DNA of 33,985 nucleotides from Gallionella sp. UBA4121. Its GTDB lineage: Bacteria; Pseudomonadota; Gammaproteobacteria; Burkholderiales; Gallionellaceae. The stretch lies in contig DFWZ01000032.1 of NCBI GenBank assembly GCA_002381565.1, forward strand, positions 1 to 33,985, given 5' to 3'. The translations under genes and the position numbers were made by a program. Within the stretch, counting starts at the first letter, position 1, and each line of letters starts with the position of its first letter. Under the pieces are notes generated by a model. It was not told the origin of the DNA. It saw only the letters and a program-made list of their open reading frames with translations, and did no database searches. Positions 1 through 9,703 of the stretch are shown one piece after another.

Positions 1-281
1 ATGCTGTGCACGTCGGTCAGCACCGGCACGCCAAGCTGCGCTTTGACTTCACTCAATATTTTCAATCCGGCATCCATCCCGAAGCCGCGAAACGACTTTC
101 CCGAACTGCGATTGGCCTTGTCATAAGAGGACTTGTAAATGAACGGCAGATTCAGTTCACGGCAAATTTCCTGCAAAGCGCCGGCTGTATCCATCGCCAT
201 CTGCTCCGACTCGATTACGCAGGGCCCTGCAATCAGGAACAGCGGGCGGTTCAGACCAGCTTCAAAGTTACATAATTTCAT
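1..281 (-). CDS. kdsA: KDO-8-phosphate synthase, N-terminal part (cut by window edge)
   Basis: This is the first ~93 codons of 3-deoxy-D-manno-octulosonate-8-phosphate synthase. The enzyme condenses phosphoenolpyruvate with arabinose-5-phosphate in the cytoplasm to make the KDO precursor of lipopolysaccharide. The translation begins MKLCNFEAGLNRPLFLIAGP and continues with a CVIESEQ segment and then YKSSYDKANRSS, both typical of the KdsA N-terminal TIM barrel. The ATG at 281-279 overlaps the pyrG stop codon (ATGA), so the two genes are translationally coupled in the order pyrG-kdsA, a common proteobacterial arrangement. The gene runs off the left edge, so the C-terminal half cannot be judged. 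The family call is confident. Confidence 0.93.
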   Translation of the reverse strand, partial: MKLCNFEAGLNRPLFLIAGPCVIESEQMAMDTAGALQEICRELNLPFIYKSSYDKANRSSGKSFRGFGMDAGLKILSEVKAQLGVPVLTDVHS

Positions 282-1933
282 GCAGCCACCTTTGTGATTT
301 GCCGTTGCAAGGCGGCCTCGACGAACGCATTGAATAACGGATGTCCTGTGCGCGGCGTGGAGGTAAACTCCGGGTGGAACTGCACGCCCATGAACCACGG
401 ATGCATGGATACTGGCAACTCCATGATTTCAGGCAGATTTTCTGTCGGAGTACGCGCAGAAATAACAAGGCCGGTTTTTTCCAGAGCGGGCACGTAGTGA
501 TTGTTCACTTCATACCGGTGGCGATGCCGCTCATTCACCTCCGCGCCGTAGATCCGCTGCGCCAGGGTACCTGCGGCAACCGGGCAACGCTGTGAACCCA
601 GGCGCATGGTGCCGCCCAGTTCGGAATCATTGCTGCGCGTCTCGACACGTCCGTCGCGATCACGCCATTCGGTGATCAGCGCCACCACCGGATGCTCGGT
701 TTCGGGATTGAGTTCGGTGCTGTTCGCATCCGTCATGCCGGCAACATGGCGCGCATACTCGATCACAGCCAGTTGCATGCCCAAGCAGATACCCAGATAC
801 GGCACCTTGTTTTCGCGTGCGTAGCGGATTGCGGAAATTTTCCCTTCCGTACCGCGCGCGCCGAAACCGCCCGGCACCAGTATCGCATCGAAGTGTTCCA
901 ACCCCTGCGTACCCGTTGATTCGAGCACCTCCGAATCGATGTATTCGATATTCACCCGGGTTGCGGTGTGAATGCCTGCGTGGCGCAGCGCTTCGATCAG
1001 CGACTTGTAGGATTCGGTCAGATCGACATATTTTCCGACCATGCCGATGGTAATCTGATGCTGCGGGTTTTCCAGCGCATGGACCAGTTTCGCCCATACC
1101 GACAAATCAGCAGGCGGCAAATCCAGCTTCAGCTCTTCGCAGACAATGCGATCCAGCCCCTGATCGTTGAGCATTTGCGGAATCTTGTAGATGGTATCCG
1201 CATCCCACATCGAGATCACCGCTTCTTCGCGCACATTGGCAAACAGCGAAATCTTGGCGCGTTCTTCGTCCGGGATCGGTCTGTCGGCACGACACAGCAG
1301 GGCGGTCGGGAAAATACCGATCTCGCGCAACTTCTGCACGCTGTGCTGGGTAGGCTTGGTCTTCAATTCACCTGCGGTAGCGATGTAGGGCACCAGAGTG
1401 AGGTGCACATAGGCGACCTGATTGCGCCCCATGCGCAAACCCATCTGCCGCGCGGCCTCGAGAAACGGCAGCGATTCGATGTCGCCTACCGTACCGCCGA
1501 TCTCGACGATCGCCACATCAGCCTTGTCGCCGTGATAAGCGGCCGCCCCGCGTTCGACAAAAGCCTGGATTTCATTGGTGATGTGCGGAATCACCTGCAC
1601 CGTCTTGCCCAGATATTCGCCGCGCCGCTCCTTGCGGATCACGCTCTCGTAAATCTGTCCGGTGGTGAAATTGTTGGCTTTTCTCATCTTGGCGGATATG
1701 AACCGCTCGTAATGGCCCAGATCCAGATCGGTTTCCGCGCCGTCTTCGGTGACAAAAACCTCGCCGTGCTGGAACGGACTCATCGTGCCGGGATCGACGT
1801 TGATATAAGGGTCGAGCTTGAGCATCGTAACCCTGAGGCCGCGAGATTCAAGGATCGCCGCAAGAGAAGCGGCGGCAATACCCTTGCCCAGAGAAGAGAC
1901 AACGCCGCCGGTAATAAATATGTACTTAGTCAT
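278..1933 (-). CDS. pyrG: CTP synthase
   Basis: CTP synthase aminates UTP to CTP using glutamine and ATP. The N-terminal synthase domain starts with the P-loop region GGVVSSLGKG (residues 9-18). The C-terminal class I glutamine amidotransferase domain carries the nucleophile in GICLGMQ (Cys383) and a late FHPE motif. The frame is open further upstream, but the ATG at 1933 gives the canonical MTKYIF start and 551 residues, close to the usual ~545. I therefore chose it over an upstream start that would add 12 atypical residues. Its stop overlaps the kdsA start by four bases. It is divergent from acs, with about 200 bp between the two starts. Nothing unusual is seen. Confidence 0.97.
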   Translation of the reverse strand: MTKYIFITGGVVSSLGKGIAAASLAAILESRGLRVTMLKLDPYINVDPGTMSPFQHGEVFVTEDGAETDLDLGHYERFISAKMRKANNFTTGQIYESVIRKERRGEYLGKTVQVIPHITNEIQAFVERGAAAYHGDKADVAIVEIGGTVGDIESLPFLEAARQMGLRMGRNQVAYVHLTLVPYIATAGELKTKPTQHSVQKLREIGIFPTALLCRADRPIPDEERAKISLFANVREEAVISMWDADTIYKIPQMLNDQGLDRIVCEELKLDLPPADLSVWAKLVHALENPQHQITIGMVGKYVDLTESYKSLIEALRHAGIHTATRVNIEYIDSEVLESTGTQGLEHFDAILVPGGFGARGTEGKISAIRYARENKVPYLGICLGMQLAVIEYARHVAGMTDANSTELNPETEHPVVALITEWRDRDGRVETRSNDSELGGTMRLGSQRCPVAAGTLAQRIYGAEVNERHRHRYEVNNHYVPALEKTGLVISARTPTENLPEIMELPVSMHPWFMGVQFHPEFTSTPRTGHPLFNAFVEAALQRQITKVAA

Positions 1934-2075
1934 GGGATGCAATGATACCGCAAAACCCCCTGCACTCAAAATTCATCCCAGTGGATTTTGTCAGATGGGG
2001 ATCAAAATCCGCCACTACCATCAGGCAACCGGCAAGGCAATTTTCGACGGCAAGTTGTCCATGGCCGTGTACAGA

Positions 2076-2105
2076 TTGACAGGCGGACACGAAAAAAACT
2101 ACCAT
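2076..2105 (+). promoter_or_regulatory. candidate sigma-70 promoter for acs
   Basis: TTGACA (2076-2081) and TACCAT (2100-2105) are separated by 18 bases and lie 36 bp upstream of the acs ATG. The -35 is perfect and the -10 moderate. This is a sequence-only prediction. Confidence 0.4.
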
Positions 2106-2141
2106 TACTTCTTACCCCCCGTACCAAGCTCAGGAGCTCGC

Positions 2142-4109
<1,968 letters not shown>

Positions 4110-4171
4110 TGGCGGGGTTTCGGCGCAGGCACGGATCGACACAGTTGATCCGTAGCCGCAGTCAAAATCCG

Positions 4172-4207
4172 GCCATTCTGGAACAACTTAAAAACGCGGT
4201 TAAATAA
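4172..4207 (+). repeat. duplicated 3' end of acs
   Basis: This 36-bp stretch repeats the last 36 bases of acs (4074-4109), stop codon included, with one mismatch. The copies are 98 bp apart in direct orientation. The offset is not a multiple of three and no longer frame leads into the second copy, so it is not a functional gene end. A partial tandem duplication of the acs tail, later eroded between the copies, is the simplest reading. Confidence 0.85.
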
Positions 4208-4208
4208 G

Positions 4209-4295
4209 CAGTATCTGGGATACAGTATCTGGGATTCAGGGAAAACCAGCGCACTACTGAATCCCGCATCCTGCATCCTGAATACAGTATCCTGC
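4209..4295. repeat. heptad-period fold-back repeat downstream of acs
   Basis: The left arm reads as consecutive 7-mers cagtatc / tgggata / cagtatc / tgggatt. The right arm reads ctgaatc / ccgcatc / ctgcatc / ctgaata / cagtatc. The two arms are roughly reverse complements, with a perfect GGGATTCAG (4231-4239) / CTGAATCCC (4257-4265) core around a 17-nt loop. There is no T-run, so it is not a normal intrinsic terminator. Confidence 0.75.
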
Positions 4296-4365
4296 TTTTA
4301 GATTGACCATCCCCCGGCAACTCGGCTAGCATTAGCAGCTTTTTCCGACTTCCAGGGTCAGGTGC

Positions 4366-5865
4366 GTGCCATTGATCAAACTGATTCTCCCGCTGCTGCT
4401 CGCGATCGGCACACCCGCCGCACAGGCTGAAGAAAACCTCACGCTGAGCACCTCATCGTTAGCCACTGTGCCGCTTGCCGCTGCACCGTTGACCTTTACG
4501 AACGCGCATAACGTTCAACTGAGACTAATCCCTGACGACGAGCTGAACAAGGTCGATCTGTGGCAACGTTTGCGCAACGGCTTCTCGCTGCCGACCATGG
4601 ACAGCCCGTTAATCGCAAAACACGAACAATGGTATGCAAGCCGGCCCGACTACGTTGCCCGCATGATGAACAGGGCGAGCCGCTACCTGTATTACATTAC
4701 CACCGAAGTGGAACGTCGCGGCATGCCCGGCGAAATCGCGCTGCTGCCCATGATAGAAAGCGGCTTCAATCCCGGGGCGTATTCAGCCAGCAAGGCCTCC
4801 GGCATCTGGCAGTTCATGCCGTCCACAGGCAAAAATTTCGGCTTGCAGCAAAACTGGTGGTATGACGGCCGACGCGACATCATCGGAGCGACCACGGGCG
4901 CACTGGATTATCTGGAAAAATTGCACACCATGTTCGGCGACTGGGAGCTGGCACTCGCGGCCTACAACTGGGGAGAAGGCGCCGTTCAACGCGCGCAGGA
5001 AAAGAACCGCAGAAAAGGGCTGCCCGTGGACTATGCAAGCCTGAAATTGCCGGATGAAACGCGCAATTATTTACCTAAGTTGCTGGCGATAAAAAACATC
5101 GTTGACCATCCGTCCGGCTTCGGCCTGACCCTGTCCGACATACCCAATAAACCCTATTTTGTTGCCGTACCCACAACCAAACATATCGATGTGGAACTGG
5201 TCGCCCAGCTGGCGGATATCTCCAGCGAAGAATTCCTTGCGCTGAATCCGGCACACAACCGCCCGGTTATTTTGCATGACAACAGCGACTTTATTTTGCT
5301 GCCCGTCGATAAAGTCGAAACCTTTCAAACCAATCTGGGGAACTATGACAAGCCGCTGGTCAGCTGGCAAGCCTATCATGCCAAAAAGGGGGAGCGGTTA
5401 GATCACCTGGCGCCGCGTTTCGGCCTTACCCTGGAAAAGTTGAAATCGGTAAACGGCCTGTCAGCCCATGCCAAAGTCAGTACGGACGAGACACTGCTGG
5501 TTCCGCTCAATGGCGAGCATGGAGAAAATGAAGTCGAATTTGCAGCCTTCAATATGCACCTGCACCCTGTGATCCGTGACAACGCCACCCCGCTTAAATA
5601 CACTGTCCGCGACGGCGATACGCTGGACAAGCTGGCCGGGCGCTACCACGTCAGCGTCGACGCCTTGAGAAACTGGAATGTTCAATGGAAACATGTCAGG
5701 GCAGGACAGCGGCTGCACATCGCCAAATCAAAGCCCCCGTTAAACCCTGCCAGGTATACCCGGCGTCTGGCAGGCAGCCACCCAAAATTCGCGAATCATC
5801 TGCAACACAGCAGCCGGCATGCATCGAAATCATCGCACACCCGTCTCGCCCGTCAGGACAGATAA
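4366..5865 (+). CDS. mltD: MltD-type membrane-bound lytic murein transglycosylase with LysM repeats
   Basis: This enzyme cleaves the glycan strands of peptidoglycan in the periplasm, leaving 1,6-anhydromuramic ends. The 499-residue product has a signal peptide (hydrophobic residues 4-14, likely cleavage after AQA near residue 21). The SLT domain has the catalytic glutamate in PMIESGFNP (E131), followed by ASGIWQFMPSTGKNFGL. Two LysM peptidoglycan-binding modules follow, around residues 337-375 (YHAKKGERLDHLA) and 412-455 (YTVRDGDTLDKLA). The start is GTG at 4366; no ATG fits. E. coli MltD is a lipoprotein, but no lipobox cysteine is visible here, so this version may be soluble or held by LysM binding. 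It is convergent with the downstream trio. Confidence 0.92.
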   Translation: MPLIKLILPLLLAIGTPAAQAEENLTLSTSSLATVPLAAAPLTFTNAHNVQLRLIPDDELNKVDLWQRLRNGFSLPTMDSPLIAKHEQWYASRPDYVARMMNRASRYLYYITTEVERRGMPGEIALLPMIESGFNPGAYSASKASGIWQFMPSTGKNFGLQQNWWYDGRRDIIGATTGALDYLEKLHTMFGDWELALAAYNWGEGAVQRAQEKNRRKGLPVDYASLKLPDETRNYLPKLLAIKNIVDHPSGFGLTLSDIPNKPYFVAVPTTKHIDVELVAQLADISSEEFLALNPAHNRPVILHDNSDFILLPVDKVETFQTNLGNYDKPLVSWQAYHAKKGERLDHLAPRFGLTLEKLKSVNGLSAHAKVSTDETLLVPLNGEHGENEVEFAAFNMHLHPVIRDNATPLKYTVRDGDTLDKLAGRYHVSVDALRNWNVQWKHVRAGQRLHIAKSKPPLNPARYTRRLAGSHPKFANHLQHSSRHASKSSHTRLARQDR

Positions 5866-5894
5866 TATTCTGAGCAGGCAGCCGATCAGGGAAA

Positions 5895-6203
5895 CTACAG
5901 TTGCGCAGTGATTTTTTTGGCGGCTTCTTTGAAAAAATGATAAGCCTTCCATATCCGCCAGACGCCGTTCAGCACAACCCTGGCGCCTCGCCTTTTCACC
6001 AGCGCCAACCCCGCCAGCCCTGCGACCAGCAACGCATGACTGCGCAAGAAATGCACCGCGCCCAAGGTCCAATCTGCAAAATGCAACGGGGTTTGCCAGT
6101 ACGCCCCCAATTCGGCCAGCTCCTCGCGCTGGCTGGCTATTTTCGCCAGCAGCGCATGGCGACGTTGCAACACCGCCTGCCTGCGATTACTCACCGCTGC
6201 CAT
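5895..6203 (-). CDS. YqjK-like small protein
   Basis: A ~102-residue protein with a basic, heptad-like N-terminal helix (RRQAVLQRRHALLAKIASQREEL) and one hydrophobic stretch near HALLVAGLAGLALV. It matches the general form of YqjK-family proteins by its position after YqjD- and YqjE-like genes. The start is uncertain. ATG at 6203 overlaps yqjE by 17 bp, and an in-frame GTG at 6194 is equally plausible; either implies coupled translation. The role is unknown; the trio is usually regarded as envelope or stationary-phase associated. Confidence 0.7.
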   Translation of the reverse strand: MAAVSNRRQAVLQRRHALLAKIASQREELAELGAYWQTPLHFADWTLGAVHFLRSHALLVAGLAGLALVKRRGARVVLNGVWRIWKAYHFFKEAAKKITAQL

Positions 6204-6555
6204 CCAGATCACGGGCCAGCTCGGCCAGACTCACGGAAAACAGTTTTGATTTGGTCTGAGCGATGCTTTGCAGACGCTTCGCCAGCATGATGCCGATCAC
6301 GAGGAATAGCGCACTCAGCCCTCCCAGTACAGCGAGACGATAATTATCCCAAAACAGTACAACGACAAACACCGTCAACAGCATAATGGTCATGCCGAAA
6401 CAAAACAGCGCGGAGAAAAAGCAAAGGAACATCTGCTCCAGATGCAGACGTTCCTCATGCAGCTCATTGGCAAGCAACTCCAGCCGGGTGGCTGCGACAG
6501 AAGTCAGCGTGGACAGCAATCGCCTGATTGAACCCAGCAAACCCGCTTCTGCCAT
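6187..6555 (-). CDS. phage-holin-like YqjE family membrane protein
   Basis: A 122-residue protein with two adjacent transmembrane helices in the middle (MFLCFFSALFCFGMTIMLL and LAVLGGLSALFLVIGIML) flanked by amphipathic helices. This is the form of the YqjE / 'phage holin family' (Pfam holin_3_6-type) chromosomal proteins. Despite the name these are not lysis proteins in this setting. It lies three bases after the YqjD-like gene and overlaps the YqjK-like gene, so one transcript is likely. The function is not established. Confidence 0.85.
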   Translation of the reverse strand: MAEAGLLGSIRRLLSTLTSVAATRLELLANELHEERLHLEQMFLCFFSALFCFGMTIMLLTVFVVVLFWDNYRLAVLGGLSALFLVIGIMLAKRLQSIAQTKSKLFSVSLAELARDLDGSGE

Positions 6556-6558
6556 CGC

Positions 6559-6888
6559 CTACCGCCCGCGCGAGATCAACATGCCTACGAGCAGACCGAC
6601 TCCGGCTGCGACGCCGACAGCACGCCATGGATTTTCATGCACATATTCGTCCGTCGCATGGGCAGCCTGCCGGGTCTTCTCCAGCATGGCTTCCTGAGCA
6701 ACGGCCAGACGCGCACGGGCCGCATTCAGGCTATCCTGAATGCGCTCGCGTGCAGCACTCACCTTCTCGCCCGCCTGACCTGCAGTCGCCCTGAGCAATT
6801 CCTCGGCATCCGACACCACCAGTTGCAAATCCTCCATCAGCTTTTCCTTGCTGACGTCGCCTTGTACGCTCGTTGACTTGGTGCTCAT
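6559..6888 (-). CDS. DUF883/ElaB/YqjD family protein
   Basis: A 109-residue protein with a long charged helix (about residues 10-85) and a single C-terminal transmembrane helix VGVAAGVGLLVGMLI preceded by ENPWRAVG, the hallmark of the DUF883 (ElaB/YqjD) family. In E. coli, YqjD and ElaB are inner-membrane C-tail-anchored proteins that associate with ribosomes in stationary phase. Whether that applies here is inference. The ATG at 6888 has a strong AAAGGAG upstream. It is the first gene of the trio. Confidence 0.88.
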   Translation of the reverse strand: MSTKSTSVQGDVSKEKLMEDLQLVVSDAEELLRATAGQAGEKVSAARERIQDSLNAARARLAVAQEAMLEKTRQAAHATDEYVHENPWRAVGVAAGVGLLVGMLISRGR

Positions 6889-6979
6889 GATGCTCTCCTT
6901 TGAAGGTTAAGTTAAAAATCACTCACTATAAAACAGACAAAATCCAACAAGACCTTTTTAATCCAATAGCGGCACCCCG

Positions 6980-9058
6980 TCAACCTGAATTCGCCCCGGA
7001 CAAATGACAATGCACGATGTGAGTTGCCGAAATTTTTACCTGCGGGGGATAAACTGACCTGCAAACTGCGATGGCATCACTGCAACGCGGCGCAAAGTGG
7101 CAGCCTGGCGGCGGGTTGGCAGGCGACGGCAAATCACCCGCCAGACGGATATATTCGCGGTGTTGTCCGTCGATGCGTGGCACGGCCGACAGCAAGGCCC
7201 GTGTATAGGGGTGGGCAGGCTGCCGCAGCACTTCATCTGACGTGCCGCGTTCGACGATGCGCCCCAGATACATCACACACACCTCGTGCGCCAGATATTC
7301 CACCACCGCGAGGTTATGGGTGATGAACAGATAGGAGAGGTTCAGTTCCTGTTGCAGCGCTTTGAGCAGATTCAGAATTTGCGCCTGCACCGACACATCC
7401 AGCGCGCTGGTCGGCTCGTCACAGATCAGCAGTTGCGGCGATACGGCCAGCGCGCGCGCAATCGCGATGCGTTGCCGTTGCCCGCCGGAGAACTCGTGCG
7501 GATAGCGCCACTTGACTGCTGCAGCCAAGCCCACCTTGTCCAGCAGCGCGTCAATCTGCGCCTGACGCGTCACGGCACCCCCGCCGATATTCAGCGCGCT
7601 CATGCCTTCTTCGAGTATCTCCGCCACACGCATCTTCGGGTTCAGCGAAGCATACGGATCCTGGAAAACCATCTGCATCGAGGCACGTTGACGGCGCAAG
7701 ACCTTTGCGCCGGTCAATTCGTGCCCGTCAAATTTCACGCTTCCCGCTGTGGGCGTGATCAGTTGCAGCAAAGCCTTGCCCAGCGTGGTCTTGCCGCAGC
7801 CGGACTCGCCCACCAGCGCCAGCGTGCGCCCGACGGGTATTTCAAGCGACACGCCATCCACCGCCTTCACCTGCCCCACCACGCGCTGCAGGATGCCCTT
7901 GCGAATCGGAAAATGAACCTTGAGGCCGGAGACCTCAAGAAGCTTGTGACTGGTAGCGGGTAGCGGGTAACTAACGTCATGTTCTGCCGTTTGCTGCTCA
8001 TTTTCAGCTACAGGCGACAAGCTACCAGCTACCCTCTCTGAATACAGATGGCACCGCACCCCCTGATCCTGCCGGAGCGTCGTCCATGCCGGCGTCTGCT
8101 CACGGCACAGCTCCCAGGCCTGATCGCAGCGCGGCGCAAAGCGGCAACCCTGCACGACGCTGCCCAGCGGCGGCACGCTGCCGGCAATCGCGGCGAGCAT
8201 CCGATCGCGATTGCCGGCGTGCGGCAAGGCCGCAAACAGTTTCTGCGTATAAGGATGCAGCGGCTTTTCAAACAATTCTTCGCGGCTGGCCTGCTCAACG
8301 ATCTGCCCCGCGTACATCACGGCGACGCGATGCGCCATTTGTGCAACCACGCCAAGATCGTGCGTGATCAGCAGCATCGCCATGCCCGACTTATCTTGCG
8401 TGTCGCGCAGCAGTTGCAGCACCTGCGCCTGTATCGTCACATCCAGCGCCGTGGTCGGCTCGTCGGCCACCAGCAAGGCGGGCTCCCCTGCCAGCGCCAT
8501 CGCGATCATCACGCGCTGCTTCATGCCGCCTGACAACTGGAACGGATATTCGCCCACCCGCCGCGCCGCATCGGGAATGCCGACCTGATTCAGCAGTTCG
8601 ATACAGCGCTGATTAACGCCTTCCCCCTTCCAGGGGGAAGGCTTGGATGGGGGTAATTTATGATGCAACTCCAGCACCTCGGCGATCTGCTTGCCCACCG
8701 TCATCACGGGGTTCAGGCTCAGGCCCGGCTCCTGAAAAATCATCGCCATCCTGCCGCCGCGCACGCCGCGCATTTCGCGCTCAGGCAACTCGAACAGCGA
8801 TGTTTCGCCGAGCACAACCGACCCTGAATGGTTCGCCACCCCGTCCGGCAACAGCCGCATCAGGGACAGCGCCGTCATCGACTTGCCGCAGCCCGATTCG
8901 CCCAGCAGCGCGAAAGTCTCGCCCGCCTTAATATCGAACGAGATGCCGTCCACGATGGCGACGCCGGAATGCAGCCCGGTGACCAGGTTTTCGACTTTGA
9001 GCAGGGCGCCCGCCCGGTTCTGGTTCGATTGATGTAATGCCGTGTTTTTGTCTGCCAT
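6980..9058 (-). CDS. fused two-domain ABC transporter ATPase (peptide/nickel type)
   Basis: A 692-residue protein with two complete ATP-binding cassettes of the oligopeptide/dipeptide/nickel family (DppD-DppF fused, like YejF or GsiA). Domain 1 has Walker A GESGCGKS (53-60), signature LSGGMKQR and Walker B LLVADEPTTALD. Domain 2 has Walker A GESGCGKT (417-424), FSGGQRQR and LLICDEPTSALD. Each cassette ends with the Cys-containing OppD/F C-terminal motif (GCRFAPRC, GCHFAPRC). The start is ATG at 9058; the frame upstream has only a TTG. No permease or binding protein lies next to it, so substrate and partners are unknown. Two repeats have been absorbed into the reading frame: residues ~137-148 (SKPSPWKGEG) and the interdomain linker ~341-372. 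Confidence 0.93.
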   Translation of the reverse strand: MADKNTALHQSNQNRAGALLKVENLVTGLHSGVAIVDGISFDIKAGETFALLGESGCGKSMTALSLMRLLPDGVANHSGSVVLGETSLFELPEREMRGVRGGRMAMIFQEPGLSLNPVMTVGKQIAEVLELHHKLPPSKPSPWKGEGVNQRCIELLNQVGIPDAARRVGEYPFQLSGGMKQRVMIAMALAGEPALLVADEPTTALDVTIQAQVLQLLRDTQDKSGMAMLLITHDLGVVAQMAHRVAVMYAGQIVEQASREELFEKPLHPYTQKLFAALPHAGNRDRMLAAIAGSVPPLGSVVQGCRFAPRCDQAWELCREQTPAWTTLRQDQGVRCHLYSERVAGSLSPVAENEQQTAEHDVSYPLPATSHKLLEVSGLKVHFPIRKGILQRVVGQVKAVDGVSLEIPVGRTLALVGESGCGKTTLGKALLQLITPTAGSVKFDGHELTGAKVLRRQRASMQMVFQDPYASLNPKMRVAEILEEGMSALNIGGGAVTRQAQIDALLDKVGLAAAVKWRYPHEFSGGQRQRIAIARALAVSPQLLICDEPTSALDVSVQAQILNLLKALQQELNLSYLFITHNLAVVEYLAHEVCVMYLGRIVERGTSDEVLRQPAHPYTRALLSAVPRIDGQHREYIRLAGDLPSPANPPPGCHFAPRCSDAIAVCRSVYPPQVKISATHIVHCHLSGANSG
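7943..8040. repeat. heptad repeats forming the interdomain linker of the ABC ATPase
   Basis: On the coding (minus) strand the linker contains 7-mers ggtagct / ggtagct / tgtcgcc / tgtagct. About 45 bases later come ttagtta / cccgcta / cccgcta / ccagtca. The two arms are approximate reverse complements, the same layout as the element downstream of acs but with a different heptamer. Because it is in frame it is translated as the low-complexity linker between the ATPase domains. Confidence 0.7.
8619..8641. repeat. palindromic repeat inserted in ABC ATPase domain 1
   Basis: A perfect 10-bp stem, CCTTCCCCCT (8619-8628) and AGGGGGAAGG (8632-8641), with a 3-nt loop. On the minus strand the palindrome and flanking sequence encode PSPWKGEG between the helical subdomain and the next conserved block, where family members have no such stretch. 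This is a dispersed-repeat type insertion that kept the frame. Confidence 0.75.
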
Positions 9059-9235
9059 GCCTGAAGGTAAATAATCTATGCAATTCAATGCGCAGGAAAA
9101 ATATCCCGCGTATTATACGGTGCACTGAGATTATCTTCCGGCCTTGAGGAAAATCGCAGGTTTGCTCGCGATTATTGAGGCATTTTTGAAATCGAAAATA
9201 CGTTGGGCCGCACAATCACCACTGAAAGGAAACGT

Positions 9236-9592
9236 ATGACAGTCCTAACAGCCTTAATTTATAGCCCGCGTTGGGGGCATGACGATACATACAGCGTTGA
9301 ATTAAACCGAGAATCAATGCTCATCTCACACGCCCCAAGAAAGTCGAAATGCGTGTGGCAAGACGGTAGAAACCCTATTTGGCAGGGCGAGTCGCTAGAC
9401 AGTCACCTACGTAATGATTCCATTTACGCCCCTGCAGTCCTGCCGAGTCTCCTAGAGCACCTCTGGAGTTCATGGCGTAATGGCGATTTGAACGATGCAC
9501 AGGCTCAAACAGAACTAGATGCTGTTATTGCGTGGCTTAATACTCTCACTCGTGCCAAGCCCCAGACAGAGTTCTGGCGCATGTACTTCTAG
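9236..9592 (+). CDS. hypothetical protein, cassette 1
   Basis: A 118-residue protein starting MTVLTALIYSPRWGHDD. ATG at 9236 is chosen because AAAGGA lies five bases upstream; the open frame upstream would add a non-conserved start. No signal peptide or membrane helix is visible. It is rich in Trp and His, and the C-terminal half looks helical (LPSLLEHLWSSWRNGDL, then TELDAVIAWLNTL). I do not recognise the family. It sits between the R' core at 9202 and attC1, so it is the likely cargo of the first cassette. Confidence 0.7.
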   Translation: MTVLTALIYSPRWGHDDTYSVELNRESMLISHAPRKSKCVWQDGRNPIWQGESLDSHLRNDSIYAPAVLPSLLEHLWSSWRNGDLNDAQAQTELDAVIAWLNTLTRAKPQTEFWRMYF

Positions 9593-9608
9593 CTGGTCCA
9601 TGTGTGCG

Positions 9609-9676
9609 GTCCAACCCATCATTCCACCGGACCTTGCGCATAAGGCCGCGCAGGCCGATGAATTCAAACGTTATGC
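9609..9676 (+). other. attC recombination site 1
   Basis: R'' core GTCCAAC (9609-9615) and R' core GTTATGC (9670-9676) bound 68 bp. The interior folds through CCTTGCGC and GCGCAGG around 9631-9653. The end AATTCAAAC-GTTATGC has the usual L'-R' look of attC sites. The R' departs from GTTRRRY by one base but pairs exactly with the R'' of the following cassette. Confidence 0.7.
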
Positions 9677-9703
9677 ATCAATACAATTTGAGGGAATCGA
9701 ATA

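Noticed and set aside
968..1945. Long open frame antisense to pyrG
   Set aside because: It lies fully within a conserved gene on the other strand, lacks a ribosome-binding site and encodes no recognisable protein; a by-product of GC-rich codon use.
1934..2141. Riboswitch or attenuator in the pyrG-acs divergent region
   Set aside because: No conserved aptamer pattern or terminator/antiterminator pair could be seen by eye.
4209..4295. Intrinsic terminator for acs
   Set aside because: The stem exists but has a 17-nt loop and no T-run on either strand; the heptad structure explains the dyad.
6187..6555. Phage holin as a sign of a prophage
   Set aside because: The gene lies in the chromosomal YqjD-YqjE-YqjK arrangement, and no other phage gene is present.
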